Shown: positions 7,625 through 16,356, counted from the stretch's first letter. The stretch is DNA of 39,492 nt from Ruminococcus sp. UBA3280 (GCA_002362175.1 DETU01000103.1:26065-65556); one strand, 5' to 3'. Made by a program: numbers and translations. Notes: generated from the letters alone by a model not told the origin.

Positions 7625-9905
7625 ATTTATGTACCTCATAATCATATTGAATTTTGGGAATATGGTCATTTTGATATAAAAATGCCCTTGTATATACATT
7701 AAAATCTAATGGGATTTTTTGTACTACCAGTGATTCTAACACTTCTTCTATGCTAATTATCCTTTTCCCAGCCTCCGCTTCTTCATCTTCTTTCAAATCT
7801 GGCGACAAGAAATACATATATTCTTATCAATACCCAATACTTCAACAAGTAGTTTCTGATCCACAAGGTCAAGAGCCGCCTCAATATCATCGTCATTACG
7901 GACAATAGCATCAATTTGTTCTAATAATTCTTCTTTTAGCTTGTCATCTAATTATATTGCCGACTTCTCCAGGGAGAATTTCAAGCATACTGCCACCATA
8001 ACTTCTACCACATATTTCTGTACAAGCAAAGAAAATGCTGTTATAATATGACAGAAGAACATTTTCAGCATTTACGCCTTCATTGAACTTAATGCGGTGC
8101 ATTGTATCTGTTGATACGGCATTGCATCGGTTCAATACAAACTTAGGATATAGATTATTTCTTCTGAGAAAAAATGCATCAGGTATCCATACGGACGGGA
8201 CAATATACCATCTGTTACGGATAGAGTACTTATACCCTCTGCAAAATAAATTCCATGTGCATGAGTGCTTCTTTCGATAAGCGGAAGCGTTACAGAAGAT
8301 AGAGCATAATTCTCAGATGTTTCCTTTAAGATATTTCTCTTTTGCAATAAATTCATGAAGTTTAGCTACTGTACCTATCTTAAAAAACTTGTTAGGTATT
8401 ATATAGCAAACATAGCCTTTTTTTGATTTTCTGCAAAGCTCTTTCAATAAAGATGAAATATTTATCAAACTGCTTATGGGCAGTCTTATACTTCTTCTTG
8501 TAAATATTAAATTCAGGAGCAGGAATAAGAGAATGAATATCCTCGGTGGTCACATAGGGTGGATTGCCCATGATTGCATCGAAACTGGTTACAGCAAGTT
8601 CGTCCCAATTAAACGGAACAATATCAATAAGCTGCTCATCAGTGTATTTGATATCTTTCAGTTTCTCATCACTGACCAATGAATTCCCATGAAAGATATT
8701 ATTTCTAAGATTAGGCAATATAGGAGTTACCGCTTTAACAAAGGGTTTGGTTTCATTCTCTATCAGTTTTATCAGCAAAGAGAACTTTGCAATCTCAACA
8801 GCTTGAATATCAATATCAACACCATAATGCAGGAACAAAGGAGTTTCTTCTTTTCTTCAAGAGGGAACTTATATCCACCATTATCTATCTCTATCAGATA
8901 CGAATTATCATTTTCAAGATACCGTTCTACACAATACGACTGCAAATACTGGAATACTTCTTCCAAGAACATACCAGAACCACATACAATGTCGGCAATG
9001 TTAAGCTAACAAATTTTGTCAGAATTTTTTCCGTCACAAAGGTGAGAAAGTGCTTTCTCTACCATGTACTTTACTATCTCGGTAGGAGTAGTAACAACAG
9101 AACGATTAAGGCACTCTTTTTTCTGAGCCAGTCTTATTTTTCCATTATCAAGTATAGTAATCTGTGCGGTCAAGAACATTTCATAAAGCATCTCGGCAGA
9201 CAGTTTAGTTTTCTGTTGACCGATATAATTACTGAGCCTTGTGCTATATACTTTATAAGTTCCATTTTCTCTTTTGCGACGTTTTGTATTTTTGCTCTCA
9301 CGCTGATATACCGATTGACAGCTATTTGCATCGCAAGCAACAGCATTTTTCTTTCCGAGGAATACCTTATCGAAATACTTGCAAGTACAAACATATAGTA
9401 TATTGTTATGTATTGCAAAGTTGAAATCATAGAAAAAATTGAAGAGAGCGGTATCAGCTATAGAAAAGGTCTCGTTGTGGTCATTTCCCCGTATAATAAC
9501 CTTATCATATTTTACCCGAAATGCTTTCATATCGCTCTCGTATTGAAAAACGCAACTGCCTTATCAATGTCTGCTATCGCTACAATAAACACATCACGGA
9601 GTGTATCAGAATAATAGCGAGTGAAAAAGTTAAAACTATTAAGGCGATTATCGTCAAACCTTTCCAATATCTCACGGAACACAGCATCTCTGACGTTAAT
9701 AGCTCCCGATAAGCTTATCAGTGAGCTGTTCATATTCAAGGAAACTGTTGCGGAACTCTGTAATATCTCTAAAAATCTCGTCAAAGCTGAGGACATTCTG
9801 TATATCCTCTGAGATATTTCCCCATGCCTTTTCATTATCCTTTGTGACCACGAATATCACATTTTTAGCCTGCTCATCAATGCGATAGAGCAGCATTTTT
9901 TTCAT
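7614..9905 (-). pseudogene. Eco57I-like restriction-modification methylase, multiply frameshifted
   Basis: The gene began at ATG 9905 behind AGGAGAAT and a consensus promoter. Fragments in order: KKMLLYRIDEQAKNVIFVV; GAINVRDAVFREILERFDDN; NRSVVTTPTEIVKYMVEKA; the SAM motif IADIVCGSGMFLEEVF, just after a premature stop at 9006; YGVDIDIQAVEIAKFSLLIK; catalytic FDAIMGNPPYV (about 8560-8590); LIERSTHAHGIYFAE; YGGSMLEILPGEVGNII; and a methylase-type tail KKMKKRRLGKG ending at 7757. A further open stretch (SIEEVLESLVVQKIPLDFN) runs to 7614 and overlaps the start of the RloC-like gene. At least six frame breaks or stops make it inactive. The family is the Eco57I-type fused N6-adenine methylase/restriction enzyme; whether it also carried a nuclease domain cannot be seen. 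Confidence 0.75.
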
Positions 9906-9921
9906 ATTATTCTCCTTTCCT

Positions 9922-10010
9922 ATAACGTTTAAGATAGAATATGTTACGATAATAATACCATTAAACCCAGAAAAAGTCAAGATAATAACGTCTATATTAG
10001 AAAACGTTAC
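9922..10010 (-). promoter_or_regulatory. Promoter of the R-M pseudogene flanked by two matching 26-bp operators
   Basis: On the minus strand TTGACT (9980-9975), a 17-bp spacer and TATTAT (9957-9952) form a strong sigma-A promoter for the restriction-modification gene. Two related 26-bp sequences flank it, at 9922-9947 and 9985-10010. They agree at 20 of 26 positions, and each is an imperfect inverted repeat with half-site RTAAC and ACGTTAT ends. Their centres are 63 bp apart, about six helical turns, and each lies four bases outside a promoter hexamer. This is the layout expected for a repressor that pairs across a promoter. No regulator gene is visible beside it. Confidence 0.6.
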
Positions 10011-10200
10011 AGCAAAATATAAGTAATTAACATAATTTACACGAATTATAATGTGATATTATAGATTTATCTATTGCCATTATGATACAATGGAGGTACA
10101 GCAGGCGAAAATCGGCTGAATACACAAAAGAAAGGTTGTAGATATATGAACGAACCTACATCGTGAGTAATTCCCACATCACTCCGTCCCGACGTGACAA
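10011..10200. other. Intergenic stretch upstream of the DUF3987 remnant
   Basis: AT-rich sequence up to about 10,090, then GC-richer sequence with AGGTTG and an ATG at 10,147 that opens only six codons (MNEPTS). It is probably the ruined 5' end of the DUF3987 gene or a leader of the mobile element. I see no intact gene or clear promoter. Confidence 0.3.
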
Positions 10201-11549
10201 ACCTCCGCTCTACCACCTATATTAAGGGAAATGGCACAAGCGATAGCGATAACTACATCGACTGATGTCGCCATAACAGGAACGGCGATACTCTCAGCGA
10301 TGAGTTACTGCTTTTCAGGAGTATGACCACACCGAGCCGTTGGTGCTTGATGCCCTAACCGTAGCAGAGTCGAATTTTAAGAAGTTTCCTGTAATCTCTA
10401 TGGTGAAGCGTCTGTATATCCAGTTTGCTAACGATTGGAACGAGAACAACAAGCAGGATTCAAGGTACAGGCTGAACGCAAGCTCTTAGAGGACAAGCTG
10501 ACGGCTCTTGAAAAGAAGAACGATGTGACTGTCGATGATATTGCCAAGCTTCAGACAGAAATCAGCAATATCTCTCAGAGCAATTTCAGATGTATTGTGG
10601 TCGATGATATTACTCCTGAATCGCTTGTGAATCAGCTTGCAGAAAACGGCACGTTGCTGATGCTCTCAGATGAAGCCGGAATGCTTGGCAATTTCAGCGG
10701 TCGGTACTCCAATAACGTACCTAACCGCGATTTGCTTTTGAAGTCGTGGAACGGCGAATCCTACATCAGCGATAGAGCGACAAGAGAAAGTATTGTGCTG
10801 AAAAAGCCATATATGAGCATCTGCCTTGTATGTCAGCCATACGTTTTTGACAGTATGATAAATAACTATGGCAGCGGTCTTATTGCACGTTTCGTCTATT
10901 GTTTTCCCAAGGCAATATAGGCACAAGACGGTACGACACGCAGCACGTTCCCGAAGATGTTGCGTAAAACTACAAGAAGTTAGTGTATGGGTTGTTAAAC
11001 AGCAAGTTCAACTATCGTGACGAAAAGGAATTTTAATTAAATTTTGACGGCAAGGTTTATCAGTATTTCGTGGATTTTTATAATGACAACATCGAGCCAA
11101 AGCTTCTCACAGATATGGCTTTCTGCAAGGATTGGGGCGGAAAATATCACGGTCAGTTGCTTTGCGGTATTATCCACTGTATTAAATGTGCCTTGAATGG
11201 TGTAAATCCCGTTGAAGTTCGTGTAGATATTGACACGTTCTGCAATTCTGTTGAGATAGGTGAATACTTTTGTGAGCAGACTATCTACGCTTATAGTTTG
11301 GGGAATGTTGATATTGCCACGGTCAAAGTGGAGAGTGTACTTAACAAGATACGCTCCAAATACATCACACAAATCAGGCAGAATGATTTGCACCACCTTT
11401 GCAGAAGCGTCCTGTTCAAGAATACTCAGAACTTTTACGAAACGATAGATATGCTTGAAGAATACAAGTATATCCGCCGTGTAACAAGCAAGGGGACTAA
11501 CAATAAAACGGTGACGGACATCATCATTAATCCGTATTTTTTTAGTTGA
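10201..11549 (+). pseudogene. DUF3987 (primase/helicase-like) protein of a mobile element, broken
   Basis: Joined frames read LREMAQAIAITTSTDVAITG, then SNFKKFPVISMVKRLYIQF, then the long piece 10,435-10,920 with LMLSDEAGMLGNFSGRYS, LLKSWNGESYISDRATR and QPYVFDSMI...GLIARF. This is the core of DUF3987, a family found in plasmids, phages and integrative elements near replication functions. A frameshift and stops at about 10,918, 10,977 and 11,035 precede the last piece (VYQYFVDFYNDNIEPKLL to IINPYFFS), ending at TGA 11,549. The P-loop region upstream is missing, and the gene cannot be expressed whole. It precedes an excisionase remnant, a typical order in small mobilisable elements. Confidence 0.7.
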
Positions 11550-11642
11550 GGGAATCTGTCTTTTGTGCCTTTTGAGATGCAAAAGGTGCAAAAAGCACAA
11601 AATTCATAAATTCAAAACCGTAGAAAGAGAGAGGTTTAAACT

Positions 11643-11936
11643 ATGACTATTACAGAGAAAAAGAGGAGCGTAGACAACATTTTAGAGTGCTGATCCAGCT
11701 CACCGAGGACGGTAATAATTCCGTTCCGCAGACCACCACTACACCGATTGCCGATAAAGTTGAAATGCTGACAATAAGAGGGAGCTGCACTTATCAGTGT
11801 ACTTTCCGAACACACTGTTCATCAACTTGTCAAACAGGGCAAGATAAAATACGTCTGTACAGGCGAGGGCAGGAATGGAAAAATTCTTGTAAATAAGGCA
11901 GAGCTGATAGCCTATTTCAATGGCAACGTGGCATAA
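11643..11936 (+). pseudogene. Excisionase/HTH DNA-binding protein, frameshifted
   Basis: ATG 11,643 follows GAGAGGTTT and opens MTITEKKRSVDNILEC before a stop. A shifted frame gives MLTIRG, and a further shift gives AALISVLSEHTVHQLVKQGK, a helix-turn-helix with the usual turn, then GEGRNGKILVNKAELIAYF and NGNVA with TAA at 11,936. This is the small excisionase family also seen as a tail at 2607-2697. At least two indels make it inactive. Confidence 0.6.
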
Positions 11937-11940
11937 AATT

Positions 11941-12310
11941 TTATTCGATTTTGAATAGAATATCGGTAGAGTTTTTTAAAAAAAGTAATGCGGATTTTAT
12001 CCGTTATTATGATTACAATTCTTTAATTGTGTATCCACATTTCGTCTGCTTTGCCAGTCGTTCTCTCGTCAGGGATAGCCTCGCAGAGCCCCAATAGCAT
12101 TTTTGATAGCCCTCTTAGGCTGTCGAAAGTGCTTTGGGGTTACTGGGGCGTTCCGCAAGTAAATCCGGCTCTACGAGCCGTTTAGTTTGCCGATTTCCAT
12201 ATCGTTGCAAGCCAATCCCCAAAGCCTATTAAAGCACTCCTCAATGCACAGGCGATGAGCCTTGTGCATCAATTAGAGGGTTCAGAAATATAGATTTTAG
12301 GAGACTTAAA
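11941..12310 (+). other. Structured gene-free region before the relaxase, possible oriT
   Basis: No gene here. The interval is markedly more GC-rich than its surroundings and full of inverted repeats. CGGCTC/GAGCCG forms a 6-bp stem with a TAC loop (12,166-12,180); ATGCACA-GGC/GCC-T-TGTGCAT forms a stem around GATGA (12,244-12,269); and the blocks GTGCTTTGGGG and CCCCAAAGC face each other (about 12,129 and 12,217). It lies directly upstream of a Pre/Mob relaxase, the usual place for an origin of transfer. No nick site of a known MobV type was recognised, so the oriT call is inference. Confidence 0.35.
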
Positions 12311-13092
12311 ATGTGTAAAAAATTAATCTCAATGTGTCAGGGAAAAGGTAGCCTGCATAATAATAGAGAATTTTCTGCTAAGAATATTGACCCGTTCAGG
12401 ACTGCGGATAACGTCATTTTTGTTCAACAAGATTTGGGAGAAACATATCATCAGCTTTTCGGTGCAGCGATAGAGAGATACAACGCTCGTCAGAAAAGAA
12501 GTGACCGCCGTATTCCAGATTACTTTGAACATCTATTCAACCGTCCGCCGAGCAAGAGTGTTATCACCGGTGCCAACAATTAAAAGAGTTTTTACGAAGA
12601 CTTGGTTCAGATAGGAACTAAGGACGATACAGGTGTTGGTACTCACTATGCTGAAATTGCTGCCAGGTGTCTGCGAGAATACATGAAAGGCTTTCAGAAA
12701 AGAAATCCGAATTTTTACGTTTTTAATGCCGTGATGCACCTCGATGAATCAACCCCACATTTACATATTGACTACATTCCAATCGGTCATTTCGATAGAG
12801 GTCTTGATACCCGAAATGCTATGGCGAAAGCATTCAAAGAAATGGGATATGGAAAGGGTGCGAATACTATTAATCGTTGGCGATTGGCTGAATGGGAAGT
12901 CTTGCACCAGATTTGCATTTCTCACGGTATCAGGCTCAGCGAGCCTATAAGTCCAGAGGGTACAGCTACACCGTGCAGGATTACGGTGAACAGCAAGACG
13001 AGATTAGACGGCTTCAAGAAGAAATAATACAAGCACAAACTGAGTGTGACGAAACTCGTGCGGAACTCGACAAGGTAGCAAAGAAAAAATAA
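12311..13092 (+). pseudogene. Pre/Mob (MobV-family) relaxase, broken and truncated
   Basis: ATG 12,311 follows AGGAGACTTAAA. The frame gives MCQGKGSLHNNREFSAKNID and the first 90 residues, ends at TAA 12,581-12,583, and resumes as FYEDLVQIGTKDDTG. It then runs through HLDESTPHLHIDYIPIG (about 12,739-12,789), the three-histidine metal-binding motif of MobV plasmid-mobilisation relaxases, and YGKGANTINRWRLAEWE. A frameshift near 12,950 moves the product into RGYSYTVQDYGEQQDEIRRL and a coiled-coil tail that stops at 13,092. Full-length relatives are much longer, so the 3' part is lost. The gene is dead by a stop, a frameshift and truncation. Confidence 0.75.
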
Positions 13093-13094
13093 AG

Positions 13095-13901
13095 TCTATG
13101 TTAGGCACTACTTTAGGCATCTTCTCATAATCTGAAGGTGATATTCTCTTCAGCATTTCTAAAGCCTGTTCTAACGTTTGTTCAGGTATGTAGCAGCGAA
13201 TATCCAAACTATATAAATATGATAGACACCATACATCGTCAGCACATCTATAAAGTAGGTTTAGAGAAAGATTGCGTTGAAGAAGTTCTTGATTCATTAA
13301 TTGTACAAATTTAAATTTAAATTTGTTATTTTCATCAGAAATAGTTTCATCGCTATTTGTCCTATTTTCAATTGAAATAGCTCGATTGGCTTCTTCCTGA
13401 GAGTATAGCTGTACAGTTTCTAAGAAAGAGATTATTTTTTCAGAAACAGCAATACGTGGATGAAAAGTGGATTCTTCCATTTTCACAGCTTCAATTAAAC
13501 CTTCACCAAAGATATAGTCGTCATTGATAGACATCTTTCCTTGGGTTAAACCTTCTCGAAGGAATAAACCATACTCAATTATAAATCTTCTTTGTATCTC
13601 GGATATTAACTCCATAAAAGTTAGAATTCGGGATTTCTCTTTTGTGATATCATCTCCAACTTCAATACATAGGATAATATTGTCTGAAAAAATCTTTGAT
13701 TGAATATGTAACTTTCCAACCTCAGAACCATAGGCGAATCATTAAACGATTGCACATAGCCAACGGTATTTGTTATTGCTGAATGTATCGTATTCAAAAA
13801 TTCAGATGCTTTGTTAGGCGTTTCCTTAAAGCCTGATATCCTAAAGTATCAAAATATGCGATGTAGTATTCTTTTATAGGATTAGCGATTTTGCTTTCCA
13901 T
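13095..13901 (-). pseudogene. Nucleotidyl-cyclase-fold protein (defence-type?), frameshifted and truncated
   Basis: ATG 13,901 lies behind GAAGG. The first frame reads EYYIAYFDTLGYQ, then shifts to FLNTIHSAITNTV, and shifts again to KIFSDNIILCIEV before the long open part from 13,615 on. That part holds YGLFLREGLTQGKM, IFGEGLIEAVKMEE and HPRIAV. The pattern FD.LGY, FSDN, R.G.T.G, FG.GL..A...E and PRI is that of proteins with a class III nucleotidyl-cyclase-like fold. Such proteins occur as stand-alone genes of unknown role in bacterial accessory islands. The C-terminus is joined tail to tail to the relaxase remnant near 13,090, so the end is lost. Any cyclase activity is unproven. Confidence 0.5.
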
Positions 13902-13925
13902 ATTCAACCTTCTTTCTATACAAAT

Positions 13926-13960
13926 AAGGCATTCACCAAACGATGAATGCCTTGATTTTT
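13926..13960. terminator. Hairpin between island and ribosomal operon
   Basis: AAGGCATTCA (13,926-13,935) and TGAATGCCTT (13,944-13,953) form a perfect 10-bp stem with an 8-base loop. GATTTTT follows on the plus strand and TTATTTG on the minus strand. It probably ends rpsI transcription from the right. Confidence 0.55.
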
Positions 13961-13961
13961 G

Positions 13962-13991
13962 TTAGTTACCCATTAGTTACGTGTTAGTTAC
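13962..13991. repeat. Three TTAGTTAC octamers at 11-bp spacing
   Basis: TTAGTTAC occurs at 13,962-13,969, 13,973-13,980 and 13,984-13,991, each start 11 bases after the last, so all lie on one face of the helix. The array sits between the decayed element and rpsI. Short tandem motifs of this kind are often arm-type integrase sites near an element end; that reading is inference. Confidence 0.6.
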
Positions 13992-14079
13992 CGTTGAAAT
14001 TTTATGCCTTTTAAGCAAGTTCCAAAACAATGCAAACAGCGTAAAACAGGAGTTTTCAGCAAACCCAAAAGGGCAATAA

Positions 14080-14481
14080 TTATCTTTTTGAGAACTGAGG
14101 AGCACGACGAGCGGCTTTGAGACCGTACTTCTTTCTTTCCTTCATTCTCGGGTCACGAGTGAGGAAACCAGCCTTCTTGAGAGTCGGACGAAGTTCGGGG
14201 TCAAATTCAAGTAAAGCTCTTGAAAGACCGTGTCTGATAGCACCAGCCTGACCTGTTACGCCGCCGCCTGCAACTGTGCAAACGATGTCGAACTTGTCAA
14301 GATTATCTGTGAGAGCGAGGGGCTGACGAGCGATAAGCTTGAGAGTTTCAAGACCGAAATAATCGTCAATGCCTCTGCCATTGATTGTAACGTTACCTGA
14401 ACCGGGATAGATTCTTACTCTTGCAACGGAGTGCTTTCTTCTGCCTGTTCCGTAGTAATATTTAACTTTTGATTCGTACAT
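14080..14481 (-). CDS. rpsI: 30S ribosomal protein S9
   Basis: The product has 133 residues, the usual length. It starts near YYYGTGRRKHSVARV, contains VAGGGVTGQAGAIRHG in the middle, and ends DPRMKERKKYGLKAARRAPQ then FSKR. That basic tail reaches the P-site tRNA in the 30S subunit. It is the second gene of the rplM-rpsI operon, 18 bases after rplM, with AGGAGGCGC as binding site. No autonomous promoter is seen. The 3' end faces the decayed mobile-element island, and rpsI 3' ends are known insertion targets of some integrative elements in streptococci. Confidence 0.98.
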   Translation of the reverse strand: MYESKVKYYYGTGRRKHSVARVRIYPGSGNVTINGRGIDDYFGLETLKLIARQPLALTDNLDKFDIVCTVAGGGVTGQAGAIRHGLSRALLEFDPELRPTLKKAGFLTRDPRMKERKKYGLKAARRAPQFSKR

Positions 14482-14499
14482 TTTAAAGCGCCTCCTTTA

Positions 14500-14928
14500 T
14501 TAATATTCGTAAGCAACGGGCTTCTGAGCAGCCTGATTGTGTTCTGCACCCTTGTAAGTTCTGAGTCTCTTGAGTTGAGCTCTGCCGAGAGTGTTGTTAG
14601 GGAGCATACCGTTTACAGCGATAGTCATAGCTCTGTCTGCCTGATTAGCCATCATGTCCTTGTAAGAAATGGACTTAAGACCGCCAATCCAACCTGTATG
14701 CCAGTAATACTTTTTCTGTTCAAGCTTCTTGCCTGTGAGAACAGCTTTATCACAGTTAATGATAATAACATGGTCTCCGCAGTCTACATTAGGTGTAAAA
14801 GTAGGCTTATGTTTACCTCTGAGAATATGAGCTGCCTTAGCTGCAACACGTCCGAGTGGCTGTCCTTCTGCATCAAGGATATACCATGTACGTTTTACGT
14901 CAGCAGGCTTTGTCAGTGTAGTTGACAT
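14500..14928 (-). CDS. rplM: 50S ribosomal protein L13
   Basis: The product has 142 residues from ATG 14,928, selected because GGAGG lies nine bases upstream; the frame is open 21 codons further but without a site. Family marks: RTWYILDAEGQPLGRVA, ILRGKHKPTFTP, GDHVIIINCDK, YYWHTG and the C-terminal GMLPNNTLGRAQLKRL. L13 binds 23S rRNA early in 50S assembly. It is first in the rplM-rpsI operon, with a consensus promoter and a structured leader upstream. Confidence 0.98.
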   Translation of the reverse strand: MSTTLTKPADVKRTWYILDAEGQPLGRVAAKAAHILRGKHKPTFTPNVDCGDHVIIINCDKAVLTGKKLEQKKYYWHTGWIGGLKSISYKDMMANQADRAMTIAVNGMLPNNTLGRAQLKRLRTYKGAEHNQAAQKPVAYEY

Positions 14929-15058
14929 AAAAAATTCCTCCTGTAAAATATTGGTATCGGAAACGAAAAACGGCGTAAATTCGTATTTCAATTAGTTTCC
15001 GGCGTGTTTTTCACGCAGTGACAGGTATTATTATACATGATAAAAAAGAGTTTGTCAA
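14929..15058 (-). promoter_or_regulatory. rplM-rpsI promoter and probable L13 leader
   Basis: TTGACA (15,058-15,053), 17 bp, TATAAT (15,035-15,030): a perfect sigma-A promoter on the minus strand. The roughly 95-base leader then holds GCGTG-AAAAA-CACGC followed by CGGAAAC pairing with GTTTCCG across about 30 bases, before GGAGG and the start. Firmicutes often carry an L13 leader that lets the ribosomal protein regulate its own mRNA. The position and paired elements fit, but I cannot compare with a covariance model. Confidence 0.7.
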
Positions 15059-15198
15059 GGGGTAAAATAACTTTTTTTTAATATATATCATAAAATCTCT
15101 TTAATTCTCTTGTTTTTTCTTACTTTCTCTCATTATCTCGTGTTTCATTCTGAAAAAAATTATTAAAATTCATAACCTTGGTGTTAAAAAATATAGGC

Positions 15199-15230
15199 AA
15201 AAAAAATCCCCCGACTGAAAGTCAGAGGAA
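15199..15230 (-). terminator. Terminator of the fatty-acid operon
   Basis: On the minus strand CCTCTGAC and GTCGGGGG pair (two G-U) around TTTCA, followed by ATTTTTTTT. It lies 14 bases after the acpP stop and closes the fab/acc operon. Confidence 0.8.
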
Positions 15231-15243
15231 TTTTTTAATTTGC

Positions 15244-15480
15244 TTATTCAGCGTCGGAATTCTTTTCGATGTAAGCAGCAATATCTCCTACAGTCTTGAT
15301 TTCCTCAACGGCTTCGTCGGGGATAGATATGTCGAACTCATCTTCAATAGTAGTGATAAGGTCAACAACGTCAAGAGAATCTGCACCGAGGTCGTCCTGA
15401 ATATTAGCTGTAAGTGTAACATCGTCAGCTTCAACGCCGAGCTGTTCTACAATAATATCCTTGAGTTTGTCAAAAATCAT
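15244..15480 (-). CDS. acpP: Acyl carrier protein
   Basis: The product has 78 residues and is acidic. The phosphopantetheine site GADSLDVVDL places the carrier serine at residue 35. The length and the helices before and after the site fit type II ACP. It carries all acyl intermediates between the Fab enzymes encoded upstream. GAGGAGG lies eight bases before ATG. It is the last gene of the operon, 66 bases after accA and followed by a terminator; in many Clostridia acpP instead follows fabH, so the order here is a variant. Confidence 0.97.
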   Translation of the reverse strand: MIFDKLKDIIVEQLGVEADDVTLTANIQDDLGADSLDVVDLITTIEDEFDISIPDEAVEEIKTVGDIAAYIEKNSDAE

Positions 15481-15546
15481 TGTTATTTCCTCCTCATTGT
15501 ATTTTATTTCCGCAATAATATGAAGACTGCGGAATCAAAAAGCGGT

Positions 15547-16353
15547 TTATTCTGTGAACTCACCGATTTTTCTAAATTTAGTATAACGTTCTTTCAGCAA
15601 AACGTCAATATCTTTTTTACATTTTTCAGGAATTTTGAGTGACAAATATTCCTTGATATTTTCTGAAATTTTGTCTAAATCGTTATGTGCTCCTCCGAGA
15701 GGTTCTTCAATAATGGTTTCGGCAACACCGAGACTGACCATATCTTCTGCGGTAATACGCATAATTTCGCTTGCTTCCTGTTCACGTGAAGCATCTTTCC
15801 AGAGTATACTTGCAAAGCCTCTCGGAGAGAGTACTGAGTACTGAGAGTTTTCGAGCATGGCGAGTTCATCGCATACTCCGAGTGCCAACGCACCACCGCT
15901 TCCCGCTTCTCCGAGAATTATTGAAATTATCGGAGTATGGAGAGTCATGAACTCTGCAATATTTTTTGCGATAGCCTCACCCTGTCCACGTTCTTCGGCG
16001 GATATTCCGCAGAAAGCACCGGGAGTATCAATAAAGCAGATAATAGGTCTGTGAAATTTTTCAGCCTGTCTTGCAAGACGGAGTGCCTTTCTGTAGCCTT
16101 CGGGGTGTGGCATTGCAAAGTTGCAGGTTTTATTTTCTTTTATATCACGTCCCTTGACTTGTGCAATAATCGTTACAGGCATACCGTTAAGACGTGCAAT
16201 ACCGCCCATTATAGCCTTGTCGTCGCCGTAAAGCCTGTCACCGTGCATTTCGTAGAAATCAGTAAATATAAGAGGAATATAGTCATTGATGGTAGGTCTG
16301 CCTTTTGTGTGAACAAGCTGAATACGTTCCCATGCGGATTTTTTATTGTCCAT
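15547..16353 (-). CDS. accA: Acetyl-CoA carboxylase carboxyltransferase, alpha subunit
   Basis: The product has 268 residues, shorter than the E. coli protein (about 319) because the N-terminal helix region is reduced, as in many Firmicutes. The frame carries WERIQLVHTKGRPTINDYI, GDRLYGDDKAIMGGIA, the crotonase-type core FIDTPGAFCGISAEERGQGEAIA and GEAGSGGALALGVCDE with an oxyanion-hole glycine pair. With AccD it forms the carboxyltransferase that moves CO2 from biotin to acetyl-CoA. GGAGG stands eight bases before ATG. Its start is only three bases from the accD stop. Confidence 0.97.
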   Translation of the reverse strand: MDNKKSAWERIQLVHTKGRPTINDYIPLIFTDFYEMHGDRLYGDDKAIMGGIARLNGMPVTIIAQVKGRDIKENKTCNFAMPHPEGYRKALRLARQAEKFHRPIICFIDTPGAFCGISAEERGQGEAIAKNIAEFMTLHTPIISIILGEAGSGGALALGVCDELAMLENSQYSVLSPRGFASILWKDASREQEASEIMRITAEDMVSLGVAETIIEEPLGGAHNDLDKISENIKEYLSLKIPEKCKKDIDVLLKERYTKFRKIGEFTE

Positions 16354-16356
16354 GGT

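Noticed and set aside
8787..9398. A 203-codon plus-strand open frame
   Set aside because: It is antisense to the Eco57I-like pseudogene, whose minus-strand fragments show clear methylase motifs, and has no binding site.
9922..10010. The operator pair as a transposon's terminal inverted repeats
   Set aside because: The two copies are direct repeats of each other and closely flank a promoter; no transposase lies between.
11037..11600. A 187-codon minus-strand open frame
   Set aside because: It is antisense to the C-terminal part of the DUF3987 remnant, which is the recognisable strand.
13004..13100. C-terminal extension of the cyclase-fold frame into the relaxase region
   Set aside because: The last 30 codons run antisense through the relaxase tail; the homologous part ends near the junction, so this is chance readthrough.
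13962..13991. The triple octamer as a CRISPR array
   Set aside because: Repeats are 8 bases with 3-base spacers, far too short for CRISPR.
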